NCBI GenBank assembly: GCA_029204045.2
Contig: CM055076.1
Coordinates: 20,710,269-20,774,268, forward strand
From: Tillandsia leiboldiana
Lineage: Eukaryota; Streptophyta; Magnoliopsida; Poales; Bromeliaceae
Length of the DNA stretch: 64,000 nt
Reading direction: 5' to 3'
The position numbers and the translations under genes were made by a program. The notes beneath the pieces were generated by a model that worked only from the letters and a program-made list of their open reading frames with translations, was not told the origin of the DNA and did no database searches. Each line of letters begins with the position of its first letter. Within the stretch, counting starts at the first letter, position 1. Shown here piece after piece: positions 38,402-49,833 of this stretch.

Positions 38402-40856
38402 TAAATTTCCAATCTGATTGTTGTTAAGGCCAGGGATGTGACGTCGTCGTTTTCATTTTCCTTTTTGCTGTCGCCATTGTTGTCGGCGTTCTTTTGTACT
38501 TGGCCTCTACTGTTGGAGGCGCTTATTTGCTTGGGACTGGGCGGGGTGCTTCACCCTAGTGGGACATGAACAACTACTGTATTCTATCTGTACTCAAATA
38601 GGGTTTTACCCTGTTTAATCAAAAAAAAAATGGCAAAAGTATATTATATCAAATGAATAAAATAAATATAAAATAAGGATACCTTGAAGATTTTTTTGGA
38701 GTTGGAGATGCTTCTGGAAATAATTCTTCTTGAATTTGTTTTCCTTTTGGAGATGACAGAAGTTGTTCCTCACACTTAATAAGTAGATTCTTTCCAAGTT
38801 GACTTTGGCTTGAGTGAAGTTGTTCTTCACATTTAATATGTAGGTCCTTTCCAAGTTGACCTTTACCTTTTACATCATAATTTGAAGTATAAAGTTTATT
38901 AACTTTGAAACAGGGGTTTGTTGCACTAAATCTTTGTGAGTCTGGAGAAATTTGGAAAATATGTTTTTGACCGATAATATTTTTAATGGCTGGAGGCAAG
39001 ACGAATCTGTCTGAACCAACTGCTGCAGCAAGATTTTGTGCCGGGATGCGAATTAAATCTTGTGCTACTCTTCCAAATATTGTAAAAGTTCCAACATCAG
39101 TATCATCTGCGACGGTGGCGTTTAGCTTGTACATTATAATAACCACAATTGTTAGAACAAAATAAGCTAAATTAATGTATTTAGATGATAAACCTTTATG
39201 TTAGAGTATTTACTAAGGCATAGGAGGTTTGTCGTTGTTTCCACAATGTGGGCAATAAAAAATATCGTCGTATGACTTCACCGCTGATTTACAATAATGG
39301 CAAGCCTTATACCACCAACCATACGACGTATCTATGTCCAACAGTGTCACTTCACAGGTAAACTTCATACTCTATCGAGAAAAAAAAAAAATAAACAAAA
39401 AATGATTTGTTGCTTTGTAGGTAAACATCACATTCTATAGAGGGGAAAAAAAATAGAGGAAAAGAATTTTAATCGAAAAAAAAGAAGGAAAAGTAAATTG
39501 TCATAAAAATACATCACTTACTTGAATATTAGGTGAGTCCATAGCTAAGATTTCAGAAATAGTTTTTCTATTCATTCGCATCTCTTCATCAGGACTGATA
39601 ATATCTTCTTGTGTACAGGTGATTTGCTTAATTGGGTTAGGTGTTGGTCTTACTCTGTACATCAAAATTCACATGTAAATAACAACATGAATCAAAGGAA
39701 TTAAATTGTAAGCAAATTTGTATGTTTATGTAGACAGACCTATTCAGAAATTCGACAACTTCCGGAATTTCTAAGTTGAGGTAAATTTTCGAAGTCGAAC
39801 ATGTTGATAAATATATCCGGTCTAAAAGAAGTATAACACAAAACACAAATTAATGTCATTTTATATAGTAGTTTTACAGGTAAGTAAAAAAAAGGGAAAT
39901 TGTAATTGACAAATATACCTCTAAAGGAACGAACCGTCATTCCAGCCAGAACTACAACTACTGGGCCACCAACATTCTCTTCAAAAATTTTACTTTCATC
40001 GAAATCTATAGCGAATGTATCCCATAATGTCACCGGCAAAATATTATTTCTGTAGTAAAAGTAACGTGCACATTTAATATAGCGAATGCTGCAAGTAGGA
40101 GGAAAACATAGGGAAAAAAATTGGGAAGTGTAAATTTATACTCTAAATCTTGTATTTCCAAATTTCGGATTGGAGTGAGGATTTGACTGACATATTTGTG
40201 AGTGAGGTCTGTGACAGAACATATTTTACCAAAGACATCTACAAAGTAGAAGGAGAGAAAAAAATATTAAGAAAAGACGTAAGTCATCAAAGGTGGTTTC
40301 TCTTAATATAAAATAAATAGTTCAATGTATTTGTAAGAAATATTACCAGTGAGAATACTATCATTATATCTCCTATTTTCAGCCTCAGAAAATGTACAGA
40401 AATTGAAGCTATATAATGGCATCGAATCTATGCCATCCTCGAGTTGAGTTACCGTTGTCCATTTTCCAATTTGAATCATAAACTTCCTGTCAACAATAGC
40501 AAACTTTTTCTTACTTGGAATAACAACGATTTTTTCTATAAGATACACAGCGCCTTCTATGAGTCGAGTTTTAAATTCTTCGACATCTTGTTTTCGTATT
40601 GTTCCTTGCATAGAATATCCCTATTTAAGACAATAATATATATAAATCAGCATACAAAATTGATGGAAGGTAAAGAACATAACTGTACATAAGTATATAA
40701 GATAGTGCAAACCTTCTCATCAACCATAAGGCAATCCATGCTGAATATATCCCCTTTTAAAAATGGAGCAGTTGATTCCCATATACGACAAATTCTTACT
40801 TTGATCTTACAGTTTTGGTGCTGTAAGGATAATTGCGATAATAGGATGTAGTCCAT
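33300..40856 (-). CDS. RPA1-like single-strand DNA-binding protein of the Helitron
   Basis: Ten exons inferred: 40856-40713, 40620-40347, 40238-40142, 40049-39919, 39821-39740, 39654-39522, 39371-39214, about 39128-38683, 33532-33473, 33384-33300. Residues show the RPA70 series of OB folds: KIKVRICRIWESTAPFLKGD, DVEEFKTRLIEGAVYLIEKI, LPVLW-type (PVTLWDTFAIDFDESKIFEE). They also show the C-terminal zinc ribbon (C-x2-C...C-x2-C: YKACHYCKSAV, IFYCPHCGNND) and TVADDTDVGTFTIFGRVAQD. Plant Helitrons carry such genes, probably to coat single-stranded DNA. Phases agree except at exon 7-8, where the acceptor lacks AG (…aatgtacaagc), so splicing there may be broken. A LINE occupies the intron before exon 9. 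Confidence 0.8.
33507..33540. repeat. 34-bp flank segment duplicated at the LINE 5' junction (copy A)
   Basis: Identical to 33579-33612. Copy A spans the acceptor and first 26 bases of RPA exon 9 (minus strand); copy B lies between the target duplication and the LINE. Confidence 0.95.
33559..33573. repeat. LINE target site duplication, left copy
   Basis: aaaatggcaaaagta; repeated as aatggcaaaagta at 38629-38641 directly after the poly(A) end of the LINE. Confidence 0.95.
33592..37254 (+). CDS. LINE ORF2: endonuclease and reverse transcriptase
   Basis: An intact 1220-codon frame. N-terminal APE-type endonuclease: FRFMSWNIRGLNNPA (about 21), CLQETKL (about 53), WAILGDFNVLLS (about 155), RSDHTPLLV (about 242). 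Reverse transcriptase: DKAPGPDGFPMLFF (about 477), FRPICLENSLIKIISK, KGRSLLDNF, RGLRQGDPLSPLLF and the catalytic LQFADDLLIFF (about 705). C-terminal zf-RVT zinc-binding region with IPLKIKIFLWIAARYRL and CTCCSA...HLFFYC (about 1078-1130). The enzyme nicks target DNA and primes cDNA synthesis there. True LINE sequence begins only a few codons into the frame, so its first codons come from flanking DNA and the real start may be the ATG near 33619. A run of 23 G (36020-36042) adds about five extra glycines in frame at the usual LSxGGRL site. Confidence 0.95.
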   Translation: MNYRTVILAMIVLFMARNRLFRFMSWNIRGLNNPAKCAAVKTFIKSVKCSVVCLQETKLASTSFSKFLTFCGFHLRDFRTLDAVGTRGGLLTAWNPTLFDCVHDWAGAFSVNLVLRRRVDGLLFTISNIYGPNSAALKPAFFHELRSIGSQSAGLWAILGDFNVLLSLRDKNGPPSNLNDILNFRNVVCDIGLIDLPILNKSFTWSNGRRLPTLECLDRVLVSKDWHLSFPRSTLRALPRPRSDHTPLLVTAFSFVPSPNLFRFESFWLRYPKISEVISKAWNDGPSGAGTVSRISSKFKSVQAALRSWSAGLKSSIALQEDLCLRWLEWLDLAEEARPLTDLECTLRTGLKMKYEELCLQEEIKWRQRSRVQWLRVGDANTRFFHLKASCRRNKNYISQLADGSSFRTSQDSIAALLLAFFVNQLGAAVERRFTLNFASLYPPVDSDVDLLSLQDHFEEEEVKDAIFSCAPDKAPGPDGFPMLFFHRYWLVLKAGILELFSNFYNGGIDLREINDSWLCLIPKKSEALSASDFRPICLENSLIKIISKVLAVRLQRLLDKLINPFQTTFIKGRSLLDNFYCAHILTHHLHSTNKQAAILKIDFERAFDHVDWSFLQNLLLARGFGTKWIGWIMDLLRSSSTAVMLNGNPGESFPCKRGLRQGDPLSPLLFLLCIDVLFRMLQAASTSDYLPSVGIGDERVHTLQFADDLLIFFDGSDRSARVIKLILDSFTEISGLKINYRKSSISSINLPNFRSEALASFFGCATQGFPIKYLGLPLSPKALRKSDFLPIIEKLDKRLAGWKGLLLSRGGGGGGGRLVLLNSVLSSIPSFFCAAFQLPSWVVKSIDKIRRSFFWKGKHLNNGFHCWVRWEHLCRPTTSGGIGIRNLRNSNSALLMKGLWAFYSSKALPWVRLLTMKHYSHRPPLSAEAIPAGCYSIWKGMLYTAPTFICSTSVAVGNGKSTSFWNARWSGNSLLRIRFPTLFAVATLKHLSVFNWIRRFGSLSNLGFGINLCPEARRELLLLQDVTNRFIFSNSEDSISWRWSTNGIFSSKDAYNFISFDGVNDTKIRNLWDMRIPLKIKIFLWIAARYRLLTAELLIKRGWLGPSICTCCSASEEFLDHLFFYCTFASSLWEETLRFWPITCHKLLNYSGDLASRWRGARMTLKDQNKVHFDILFAATCWEIWNERNRRIFSNSLSQSANTASRIRNTVSLWSTALR
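36020..36042 (+). repeat. G23 homopolymer inside LINE ORF2
   Basis: 23 consecutive G encode a glycine run where LINE proteins usually have two glycines (LSRGGRL). Length is a multiple that keeps the frame open. Confidence 0.95.
38318..38398. repeat. (TA)n microsatellite in LINE 3' region
   Basis: About 81 bp of uninterrupted TA, within the 3' untranslated part of the LINE. Confidence 0.97.
38629..38641. repeat. LINE target site duplication, right copy
   Basis: aatggcaaaagta, matching 33561-33573. Confidence 0.95.
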
Positions 40857-41039
40857 TGCTGCTCCAATAATATGTTCAATATAAAAATAGGAACAAAGAT
40901 ATGCATAAAAAGATGATTAACATGCTAGAAGAACAATAATTTCTTTGCCCCCAAAAAGTGATATTTCACTGATGAAATAATGAAACAACAGTAAAAAAAA
41001 CTGCACATAGCATGAAAACAATTATAGTATCATATATTA

Positions 41040-44000
41040 TTATAGATGATCGAATATTTCATGATAGACGATGTTTCTTGTATATCCTTCTGGTGCTTGA
41101 TCCTTATTATCTATAAGAATTCGTAGCCCTTGTCGAGAGGTTACTCTAGAAATCGCTACATAAAGTTGACCATGAGAGAATACGGGTTGTGGTAAAAAAA
41201 GGCCAATTTTCTGCAATGTCTGCCCCTGACTTTTATTAATTGTCATTGCGTAGCTCAAACGTATCGGGAATTGTCTCCTTTTCAATATAAATGGCCACTT
41301 CGATTCGGTTACATTCATAACTATGCGAGGAATATAAACCTTCTCGCCGATATGATTTCCTGTAAAGATTTGTGCCTCAATAACTCTGGGAGCTAATTGG
41401 GTTATTATCAATCGAGTACCATTGCAGAGACCAGAATTTTGGCTAATGTTGCGCAGCAACATTACAGGAGCTCCTACTTTTAACTTTAGTTCATGATGGG
41501 AAACTCCGTTGAACTTCAAAGAGTTCAAAAATTCAACCGGGTAAAGTACGTCACTTTCTTCTGCATTCCGTGATGTGTTACATATTGAATCTGAGCTCAT
41601 ATACAATCGTTCTTCTGTTGGCAACAGAGAAAGAACGTAATTATTTATCTCATCAACCATTTCATTCACAGGTGTGATGATAGCTCTATCCCTCAAGTAG
41701 CTGGAATCATTGTAGTTTTCTTCGATGTCGTCGTATACTTCTGAAACAATTGTTTCAATTCCATTGTTATTAGGTTTTATAAGTATATCATCCGGAATTT
41801 TAATCCAGGTTGGTTCATCATCTCCTTCTAATCCAATAGCTACTATTTTGCCATCACCAACATCGAGCATCCATTTACTGAATTCCGCTAAAGTTCTATC
41901 TGCTGACTCATCTCTTGAATTTCGTATTAATCTCATATTTGTAGTGAGACGAAAAATTTTACAATTTTTCCATATATACGATTTAGTAAGTGAAGCATTA
42001 AGTATATCTTGCTTCGTCCCGCCGACAACAACCGGAAGTATTTGTCTGAAATCGCCGCCTAAAAGAAGAGTTTTTCCCCCAAAAAGCTTTTCACCCGCAT
42101 CGGGTTCATTAGACTCCAATATATCTTTCAATGATTTGTCTAAAGCCTCAAAACAATTTCTATGATTCATCGAGGCTTCATCCCAAATTATTAAACTGGT
42201 ACGTGAAATTAATTTTGCAAGCTGGGTCCCTTTCTTAATTTCACAAAGTGAACAATCATCCACTTTAATAGGGATTTTAAACCTTGAGTGAGCTGTCCGA
42301 CCTCCAGGCAGCAGGAGGGATGCTATTCCTGATGACGCGACCGCTAATACAATCTTTCCTTCAGACCTCAATTTTGAAATTATTGTCTTCCAAAGATAAG
42401 TTTTGCCTGTTCCACCATAGCCATAGACAAATATAACATCTCCAGTGTTTTGATATATAGATGCTAAAACAGTATTATATATACTTTTCTGTTCATCATT
42501 CAAATCACTGTATAATTGAGCATGCTCGCATTGTAATTCATGTATATTGTAATCCAATTCTTCTCTTATTAATCTGTTGTCGAATTCATCATTCAGTATT
42601 CTATTAGGAACCGGAAGCTTATACTGTGAGAGTGAGCTACAGTTTTTGTTAAAAAGGACTTCGAGCTCAAATAAAACATGATTTTGCAACTCCATCTGAG
42701 ATATTTGCAGATTTTGAATCCCGAGAACCTTTTTCAATCTGTGCAAAATATCATCAGCTAATAATTCCCAATATCCATCCCACAATTTGACAGGGTCAGC
42801 GAGTTCACAATACATAATTAAGGTGACAAACAATTGGCGCAGTTGAGCTGCAGAAGACCACTGTGATGCTTCTTCTATTGCTTCTATCCATTCCTTATCA
42901 TCACCAAGTAAGCCGAGAGCATCGCACGCTGCGCGAAAAGTTTCGTAAACAATACCGTGTACCGTTCTAATCTCTGTATAATTCCTTGGACCTTTTACTA
43001 CATTTAAAAGCATCCTTAAGAAATAAAGTTCTCCAGCGCTTGGATGGATGTAAACAATTCTACCAATGCGATTCCCTTGTTTTCGCATTGACCAAAATTT
43101 ATCTTTAGGGTGCCACACCCATTTAGTAGGAAACTCAGCATATGTAAGTTGTCGAGCATCCTCATAAGTTAAATTGGTTTGTATCCATTCGGTGAACATT
43201 GTTTTGTCAATATTAGGACGATTTAAGACATCGGATAAATTTTGGTTATCATAATATGTAACATTATTCATCATAGGTAGATGCACCACTAATCGTTCAA
43301 CTGATGGCTCTCTAAAGTGGATGTCAAACTCAAATATCCGCCAAATTGCTTCATATGCTGATAAATATCGACAATCCAAGTATTGTTTAATCTCGTCGAC
43401 TTGCTTATATTGTCGTTGAAGGGATGTGCCATCATGCTGGACATTATTTTCGACAACAACTTTAGATCGATCCGGGCCTTTATTGATATATTTGAATAGA
43501 TATTTGATAAGTCTTGATTTGTTACACCATTCAACATTAATATGAGCTTGATATTTGATAACCAATCGCAAATTATGCGGGACAACAAACCTATTATCAA
43601 GCTCAACATGATTTTTCATAATATGTCTCTGATTTTCCCTTCGTTTATAGATAGGATAACCGTCATCGGTTATTATCGTTTCTTTCCTGTACTCCTTTGG
43701 AAAAAATTTGGAGCATCGACCCTTTATCATACATGGTGCTCCTGGTTTTGCAACCCCGCATGGACCATGCATCATAAATTTAGCAATAGCGGCATAACCA
43801 ATTGGATCGACAGTAATATCAGGTATTTCTGCCGAGATTATGGAATCAATCTCTGTAGTTGTTAAATATTTATGATCTAAGTGCAACCACACTAAGATAT
43901 GAACATGTGGAAGGCCTCTCTTTTGAAACTCAACAGTATACAATTCTGCCATAATTCAGAAAAAGGAACAGGAAAAAAAGTTAGATCCAATGAGTTTGCG

Positions 44001-45737
44001 TATATTTTAGACACTAAAGCTGTTATTTGGCCACGTACCAGCAGTAGATTTTCCAAAAAATTGACCTTTCTTAATATCAGTCATCAAAGCTTCTAATTTT
44101 AGCTTGAATACCCTACTAACAATGTCTGGCCTATCTTCAGATCTTTGGCCAGGTATAAACTGCACAGCCTCTTGAATTTCTTGCCATTGTGCATTACATG
44201 TAAATGTAATAAATAAATCAGGAGGACCACATTGTCTGCATATAGCAATAGCATCCTGATAATTTTAAATCATATAGCGAGGGCCAGCAGTAAAACTTGA
44301 AGGTAGCACAACGCGTTTACCGACGGCGTTACCATCTACATCTCCTTCAAATACGGCATCCTTAATACCTTTGTAAAGCTCAGATCGTAAAGTAGTTTGG
44401 TTCCTTCTAATGTAGTCGAGCCTTTCTTCTTCAACACATGAGAAAGCGTCAACAATATATTGTTGGAAAAGCTTTCCTCCTCGAGTTAGTGTTTTTCCTT
44501 CCCTCAATCGATTTTGAATTCTATAAGCATAGAATTCACGCATTGTAATATACTGTCGTGAATTTGTTTTTTTGCGTGAACTTTCTCTGCATTCTATTCC
44601 AAGTCTGAAACCATCTTCACCGTAGGGAAACAAAATAGGATATTGCATAGCCATGAAAGAGGGATGTAAATCAGAAATGCGCTTTAAACCATTTGCTTTA
44701 TGTTCAACAATAATATCTCGTTGTCGATCTGCGCAGCCCAGATCCCCAATTATCAAGCCAGCAATTTCTGCACACGAAGGAGGATTATATTGCCGCATAT
44801 TATCTCCACGTGCACCAATCAATCTCAATCTAATAGGTAAGAAATCAGTTTCACTAAAACGATCTCTTGCCATTCTAAATGCTTTAACTATCTCATTTTG
44901 CGTATCAAAGATATGCATCAGTTCTCGGACAATATTTCTATCGATATTTTGGAGATCACCACTGCCAGAAATTGCGTTCATTCTGTTGTCAACTTCATTC
45001 GTAGTGTCATAAATATATAGTTGAGCAAATTTGGGCCGGTGGCCATCTACCGGAAGAAGAGAACCCATAAGATGATAATTCTGCCCATTGATTCTAAAAA
45101 CATATGGACCTGTTCTCATATTAATTTCTGTATCTATTTTTGCACCAATTGAGGTAAACGCAAACATAGAATTGTACACTCGTATATTATCTCGAAACTT
45201 TCTAGCTTCTCTAGAACCCTGGTAATCTAATAAAGTATCTAAAATGGGTGGGGTATGGCGTAACAACGGCAGATAAATTCGGCCTTCTTGACAACATAAA
45301 GAAAACCTCGGAACACTTTCATTTCGAGATTTATAAATTCGTTCATTGTACCATAAGAAAGCTCCACATGATTGGCATTCATATTTTGGTAATCCGAGAT
45401 ATGATTGTTCAATAGATGGACCTGGAATCTGAGAATTTTCTGTACTATCTACAGTTACCACCATCTCAGAAATCGTAAAATCAAGATTTCCTGTATTTGC
45501 ACCACTACGACAGACATCATAACTATGTAATACTTCATTAATATCACTTGTATGTTCAGAAGCTTCTAGTGTGTCTTTATTTCTTTGTTGATTAAGAATA
45601 ACCTTCTGCCTTTTCCTATTGTCAGAAATACCAGTGTGCATATACTCAGAAGCTTCGATGTGCTCTTTATTCCTCCGTTGATTAAGAATAATCTTTCGTT
45701 TTTTTCTATTTTCTCTGCACACTGCTGTTATGTCCAT
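41040..45737 (-). pseudogene. Helitron Rep-helicase (one stop, one intron)
   Basis: First part 45737-44037: N-terminal zinc cluster (YECQSCGAFLWYNERI), then the Helitron helicase-like N domain (GAKIDTEINMRTGPYVFRIN, LHPSFMAMQYPILFPYGEDG, REFYAYRIQNR), then FITFTCNAQWQEIQ. A TAA interrupts it at about 44265 (between RYMI and NYQDA, where Gln is usual). A 91-bp GT-AG intron (44036-43946) joins FFGKSTA to ELYTVEFQKRGLPHVHIL, the HUH relaxase motif. The second part, a 970-codon frame, includes the Tyr-bearing YLFKYINKGPD. It then carries a Pif1-type helicase with Walker A GYGGTGKTYLWKTI, Walker B IIWDEASMNH, DFRQILPVV and the C-terminal SYAMTINKSQGQTL, YVAISRV. The protein would nick and unwind DNA in rolling-circle transposition. 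With one stop it is nearly intact. Confidence 0.92.
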
Positions 45738-46061
45738 TTAAGCCTGACGTAAAAAACCATACGAAAAAAGGGATGTTTATACTTCAAACTACGTTGCTCG
45801 CAAGGCGTGAAATGTTAAAACTAAAGAGTTCAAACTTGCATACATGTGATAAAGTGATTTTTTGGCTTTAAACACTTCATTACATACATCTAAAACTTCA
45901 TGAAGAATAATGACCAAAATGAATAGAATAATTATCATGTTGGTATATTATGTATAATTTTTATAATTATAAATTTATTAAAATTAAATAAATTGAAAAA
46001 TTGGATAATAACAATTATGGATAAGAGGACGAAACAAACATGTGTATCTAATTCACTTTAT
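45738..46061. other. Helitron 5' flank, AT-rich
   Basis: Between the Rep start and the first tandem module. The Helitron 5' TC terminus should be here, but I cannot choose one. Confidence 0.4.
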
Positions 46062-48346
46062 AGTGGGTGCACATTTTAAAAAATACCAAGATGCAAGAGA
46101 AGGTAATTAAAAGAAGAACAACTTTCATCTATCTGAGCACCTCTTTTTCACTTCACATTTAGGAAAAGACCCCTCGGGCACATATTTCAAAAAATAAAAC
46201 ATGGAAGCATCAATTAATTTGTAAGGAAATCAACTGAACATATGAAGCATCAATTAATTTGTAAATGAGCACCTCTTTTCCACTTCACATTTAGGAAAAG
46301 ACCCCTCGGGCACATATTTCAAAAAAATACCAAGATCCAAGAGAAGGTAATCAAAAGAAGAACAACTTTCATGTATCTTCATGCTCTCTGTTAAGGTATG
46401 CATTTTTTTAAAAAGACCACCCAGAGATTGAATCAAACACGGAAGCATCAATTAATTTGTAAGAAAATCAACTAAATATATGAAGCACTAATTAATTTGT
46501 AAATGAGCACCTCTATTCCACTTCACATTTAGGAAAACACCCCCCCGGGCATATATAAAAAAAGACCCCTCAAGAACGTTAAATGGAATTCTCTATATCA
46601 CTTCTTAGCATAAGCAGATGAAAGATGAAAACTTCTTAGTGCAAGCAAACGGAAGTTGGAACTAAAAGCAAAGCATATGTATTCTGGTAATCCAAATCGA
46701 AGATGAAAGCAAAGGCAAATCAGAAACGACAACTATCCTATCAATAAAGAAGAAAACATACATAATTTGCTCAGATTTTCTCTCTATTCAAAAGCCACCA
46801 TTTGAATTTCCCCCCCCATGCAAAAGCGACTATTTGTTTCGCATCATTGCCCAAACTGAGCGCACAGCGCGAACAGAAAGTATACATTGTAGGGGAAAGT
46901 TGGGTAACTGGTTGCCCGCAAAGTAGGCCATCCAAAGTATACCCACTATCCACTAAAGAGCACAAATTTCCCGCATAAGCCGTCCAAAGTATACCCACAC
47001 CAACGAAGAATGAAACTCCCCACATTTCTATCAAGAATCGCATAACCGACAATCCGACTCCCAACATAATCAGTAAGCATCAGAAGACTGTATCAAAGAG
47101 GGAAATCATCATAGCAAGTAACTATCATAAGAAAGTACGAAAAAATAATGCAAGCAGAAGTTTGAGAAACCCAAATTTAAGCACTATCCAAAATATTTGA
47201 AGCATCAATTAATTTGTAAGAAAATTAACTGAATATATGAAGCATCAATTAATTTGTAAATGAGCATCAACTAAGCACTTAAAGAATAGTCATTTTCTCC
47301 CTCAAAATGACTATACAGTTGCAGGCTAAATGCACAAAGTCCAAAAGTTTCTTCCGGAGGACATGGATCGATTGATATGGACAGTGCTTCTGCAGAAGCC
47401 TATCGTCGCCAGCATGAAATTACTGTGATTGTATGAATTCAGTCTAATTTAGCAGCTCTTTTGAATGCTTTACATTCTTCCTTTTGTGCATATACATTGC
47501 TTGCCTGGTTACCATTTGTTGCTGCTACAACCACATCCCTACACCTCGACTATCAAAAGAAGTGGATAAACTGTGCTCGTTACTCCTGGTTGTGTATTTC
47601 TTAGAAAAATAGGTCTACATCTCTCTATCTAGGTGTATGTCTTCTTTATTTATATCCCTTAACATCATTCATTGATGCTACCCTATCTTTTAGATGTCCA
47701 CATTACATCGGTAAATATATAATATGGATAGTATTGAATCTGACTATGATAGGTATGAGGGTACCACCCAATCACCCAATTAGATCCGTGTACACCTTAA
47801 TATAAGTCAAATTGGGGCCATCCATATTTGAGCCTTAATTCTGTTGCAAGGTAAGATGATATGCAAGAGTTGGTCAACCTGATGGTGAGAGATCCATAAT
47901 TTAGTTGATCAGTATGTTTGGTTTGAAGAGAAGAAACAGATATCACATGCTGCAGGACTGGTATAAATAGATAGTACATTTATCAATTGGGAAACAAATA
48001 TGGTAAAGAAAATGTTCTAAAAATGCTAACATTTCAGGGAAGTGAAGCCATGGCATAATGCAATGTAGTATGCAAGTGCATAAGTAAGCTGATAAGTACT
48101 AAATCACATGCTTCTTCCTGTTCTTATACATCCAGGATCTAAATAGGAATGTCTAAGAGGGTTATCTCCCAGCTGCATGAGTTTGAACTCATAAATGTTT
48201 AAAATCACATATCAACTCACTGTGCACAATGGATCGATAAAGTTTGCTTGCCTATAAAGCTTCAAATTACAGTGAGATATTGATTTATATGAAATGGAAA
48301 GGGATCCATCTTGCACTTTGAGATGAAGAATACATGATATTATTAT
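46062..48346. repeat. Tandem module 1 (left part, before the CACTA element)
   Basis: Sequence repeated in modules at about 54280-57210 and 57210-59100. Shared landmarks are caaaaaaataccaagatcc, gaagcatcaattaatttgta, gcaaagtaggccatccaaag, agagggaaatcatcatagc, tccaggatctaaataggaatg and gagatattgatttatatgaa. Within the module cacctctttttcacttcac...cccctcgggcac recurs three times (about 46137, 46268, 46507). No gene is visible in the module. Confidence 0.8.
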
Positions 48347-48349
48347 GAT
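48347..48349. repeat. CACTA target duplication, left copy (gat)
   Basis: gat before the element; gag (54006-54008) after it; the paralogous empty site near 56930 reads attatgatttgcaaag. Confidence 0.7.
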
Positions 48350-48359
48350 CTACAAGAAA

Positions 48360-48656
48360 AAGGACTTTTGGTGGTGACAATTTTGTGGCGACAATTATTG
48401 TCGCCACTAATTGTAAAGCTATAGTGGCGACATTTAATTGTCGCCACCAATAAATAAGATACAGTGGCGACATATATTTGTCGCCACAAATAATTAAGAA
48501 ATGGCGATATTTTCGCGTCGCCACCAATAAATAAGTAATAGCGGCGACATTAAAATGTCGCCACCAATACTTATTATTGGTGGCGACATTTTTGTCGCCA
48601 CCAATATTATTTATTTCCCACCAAAATTTTCCTCCTTTTTTTTCCACCAACTAAAA

Positions 48657-48697
<41 letters not shown>

Positions 48698-49490
48698 AAG
48701 ATGCGAACCGGGTCCCCCTTACATCGATCACCCTCACACCCTCCAATAATTAAGAAATAGCGGCGACTTTAGAAAGTCGCCACTAATACTTAGTAATTAG
48801 TGGCGACTTTTGTCGCCGGGGAAAGATAAAGATATAGTGACGACTTTTGTCGCCACCAATAAAGAAAGATACAGTGGCGACATTTTCGCGTCGCCACCAA
48901 TAAATAAGTAATAGCGGCGACATTAAAATGTCGCCACCAATACTTATTATTGGTGGCGACATTTTTGTCGCCACCAATATTATTTAAATTTCCCTCCTTT
49001 TTTTTCCACCAACTAAAACCCTTTTTCTTTTTTTTCTTTTTTTTTTTTTTTTTTTTTTGAAGATGCGAACCGGCCCCCCCTTACATCGATCACCCTCACA
49101 CCCTCCAATAATTAAGAAATAGCGGCGACTTTAGAAAGTCGCCACTAATACTTAGTAATTAGTGGCGACTTTTGTCGCCGGAAAAAGATAAAGATATAGT
49201 GGTGACTTTTGTCGCCACCAATAAAGAAGATTCAGTGGCGACATTTTCGCGTCGCCACCACTAAATAAGTAATGGCGGCGACATTAAAATGTCGCCACCA
49301 ATACTTATTATTGGTGGCGACATTTTTGTCGCCACCAATATACCACTAATACTTAGTAATAAAGATATAGTGGCGACTTTTGTCGCCACCAAGTGGCGAC
49401 TTTTGTCGCCACCAATAAAGAAGATACAGTGGCGACACCAATACTTATTATTGGTGGCGACATTTTTGTCGCCACTAATATTATTTATTT
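48360..49490. repeat. CACTA left subterminal repeat array
   Basis: More than twenty gtggcgac or gtcgccac words, often paired as 8-10 bp hairpins such as gtggcgacatttttgtcgccac. A longer unit with a T-run then gaagatgcgaaccgg...tacatcgatcaccctcac repeats at 48697 and 49059 (period 362), with a diverged third copy at 49570. Subterminal repeats of this kind bind CACTA transposase in known elements. Confidence 0.92.
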
Positions 49491-49599
49491 CCCACCAAAA
49501 TTTTCCTCCTTTTTTTCACCAACTAAAACTCTTTTTCATTTATTTATTTATTTATTTATTTATTTTTTTGAAGTTGCTAACCGGCCCCCTTACATCGAT

Positions 49600-49636
49600 C
49601 ACCCTCACGGTCCCATTAACTCACCCTCTGCCCCAT

Positions 49637-49674
<38 letters not shown>

Positions 49675-49833
49675 ATCTCCTTCCCCAATCGCCCCGCCGT
49701 CGCCCATCGCACGCCGCCCCGCCGACACGCCTGGGCTCCCGTCGCTGCCGAGGGTTCGGAAGAAGAGCGGGGTTAGGGTTTTCTAGGGTTTGGGCTCGGG
49801 ATCTTCTCCGTTGGAAGGGAAACGGGCGGGGGC
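49600..49833 (+). promoter_or_regulatory. Captured HD-ZIP III leader with (CT)n
   Basis: A (CT)n tract (about 49638-49671) is followed by a GC-rich leader (ccccgccgtcgcccatcgcac, gttagggttttctagggtttgg) leading to the ATG at 49834. CT-rich tracts and long leaders are common in HD-ZIP III genes. Its left capture border lies somewhere after 49560. It may still provide transcription start signals. Confidence 0.55.

Larger units (their letters stand above)
33574..38628 (+). mobile_element. L1-type LINE, 5'-truncated, inserted in the Helitron
   Basis: Bounded by a 13-15 bp target duplication and ending in an A-run (38621-38630). It carries one intact ORF2 (33592-37254) but no ORF1, so it is 5'-truncated at about the ORF2 start. 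A 1.37-kb 3' region contains a TA tract (38318-38398). The first about 39 bases copy flanking DNA, not LINE sequence. The open ORF2 suggests a fairly recent insertion. Confidence 0.95.
33038..46060 (-). mobile_element. Autonomous-type Helitron with Rep-helicase and RPA genes
   Basis: The 3' end on the minus strand is CTAG (33041-33038) followed by a T, preceded by the GC-rich hairpin CCGCGGCGTAGCGCGG about ten bases inside. These are the hallmarks of a Helitron 3' terminus. Upstream on the same strand lie RPA1-like (33300-40856) and Rep-helicase (41040-45737) genes, as in plant Helitrons. The 5' TC end is not recognisable. It must lie between 45740 and about 46060, where the tandem module sequence begins. 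A LINE (33574-38628) is inserted in it. One stop in Rep suggests that this copy is not autonomous now. Confidence 0.88.

Noticed and set aside
43938..44060. Frameshift or insertion between the Rep frames
   Set aside because: GT-AG borders and restored reading FFGKSTA-ELYTVEFQKRG show a 91-bp intron instead.
48360..49490. CRISPR-like regular short repeats
   Set aside because: Repeats are palindromic, irregularly spaced and without unique spacers, in a plant genome; they are CACTA subterminal repeats.
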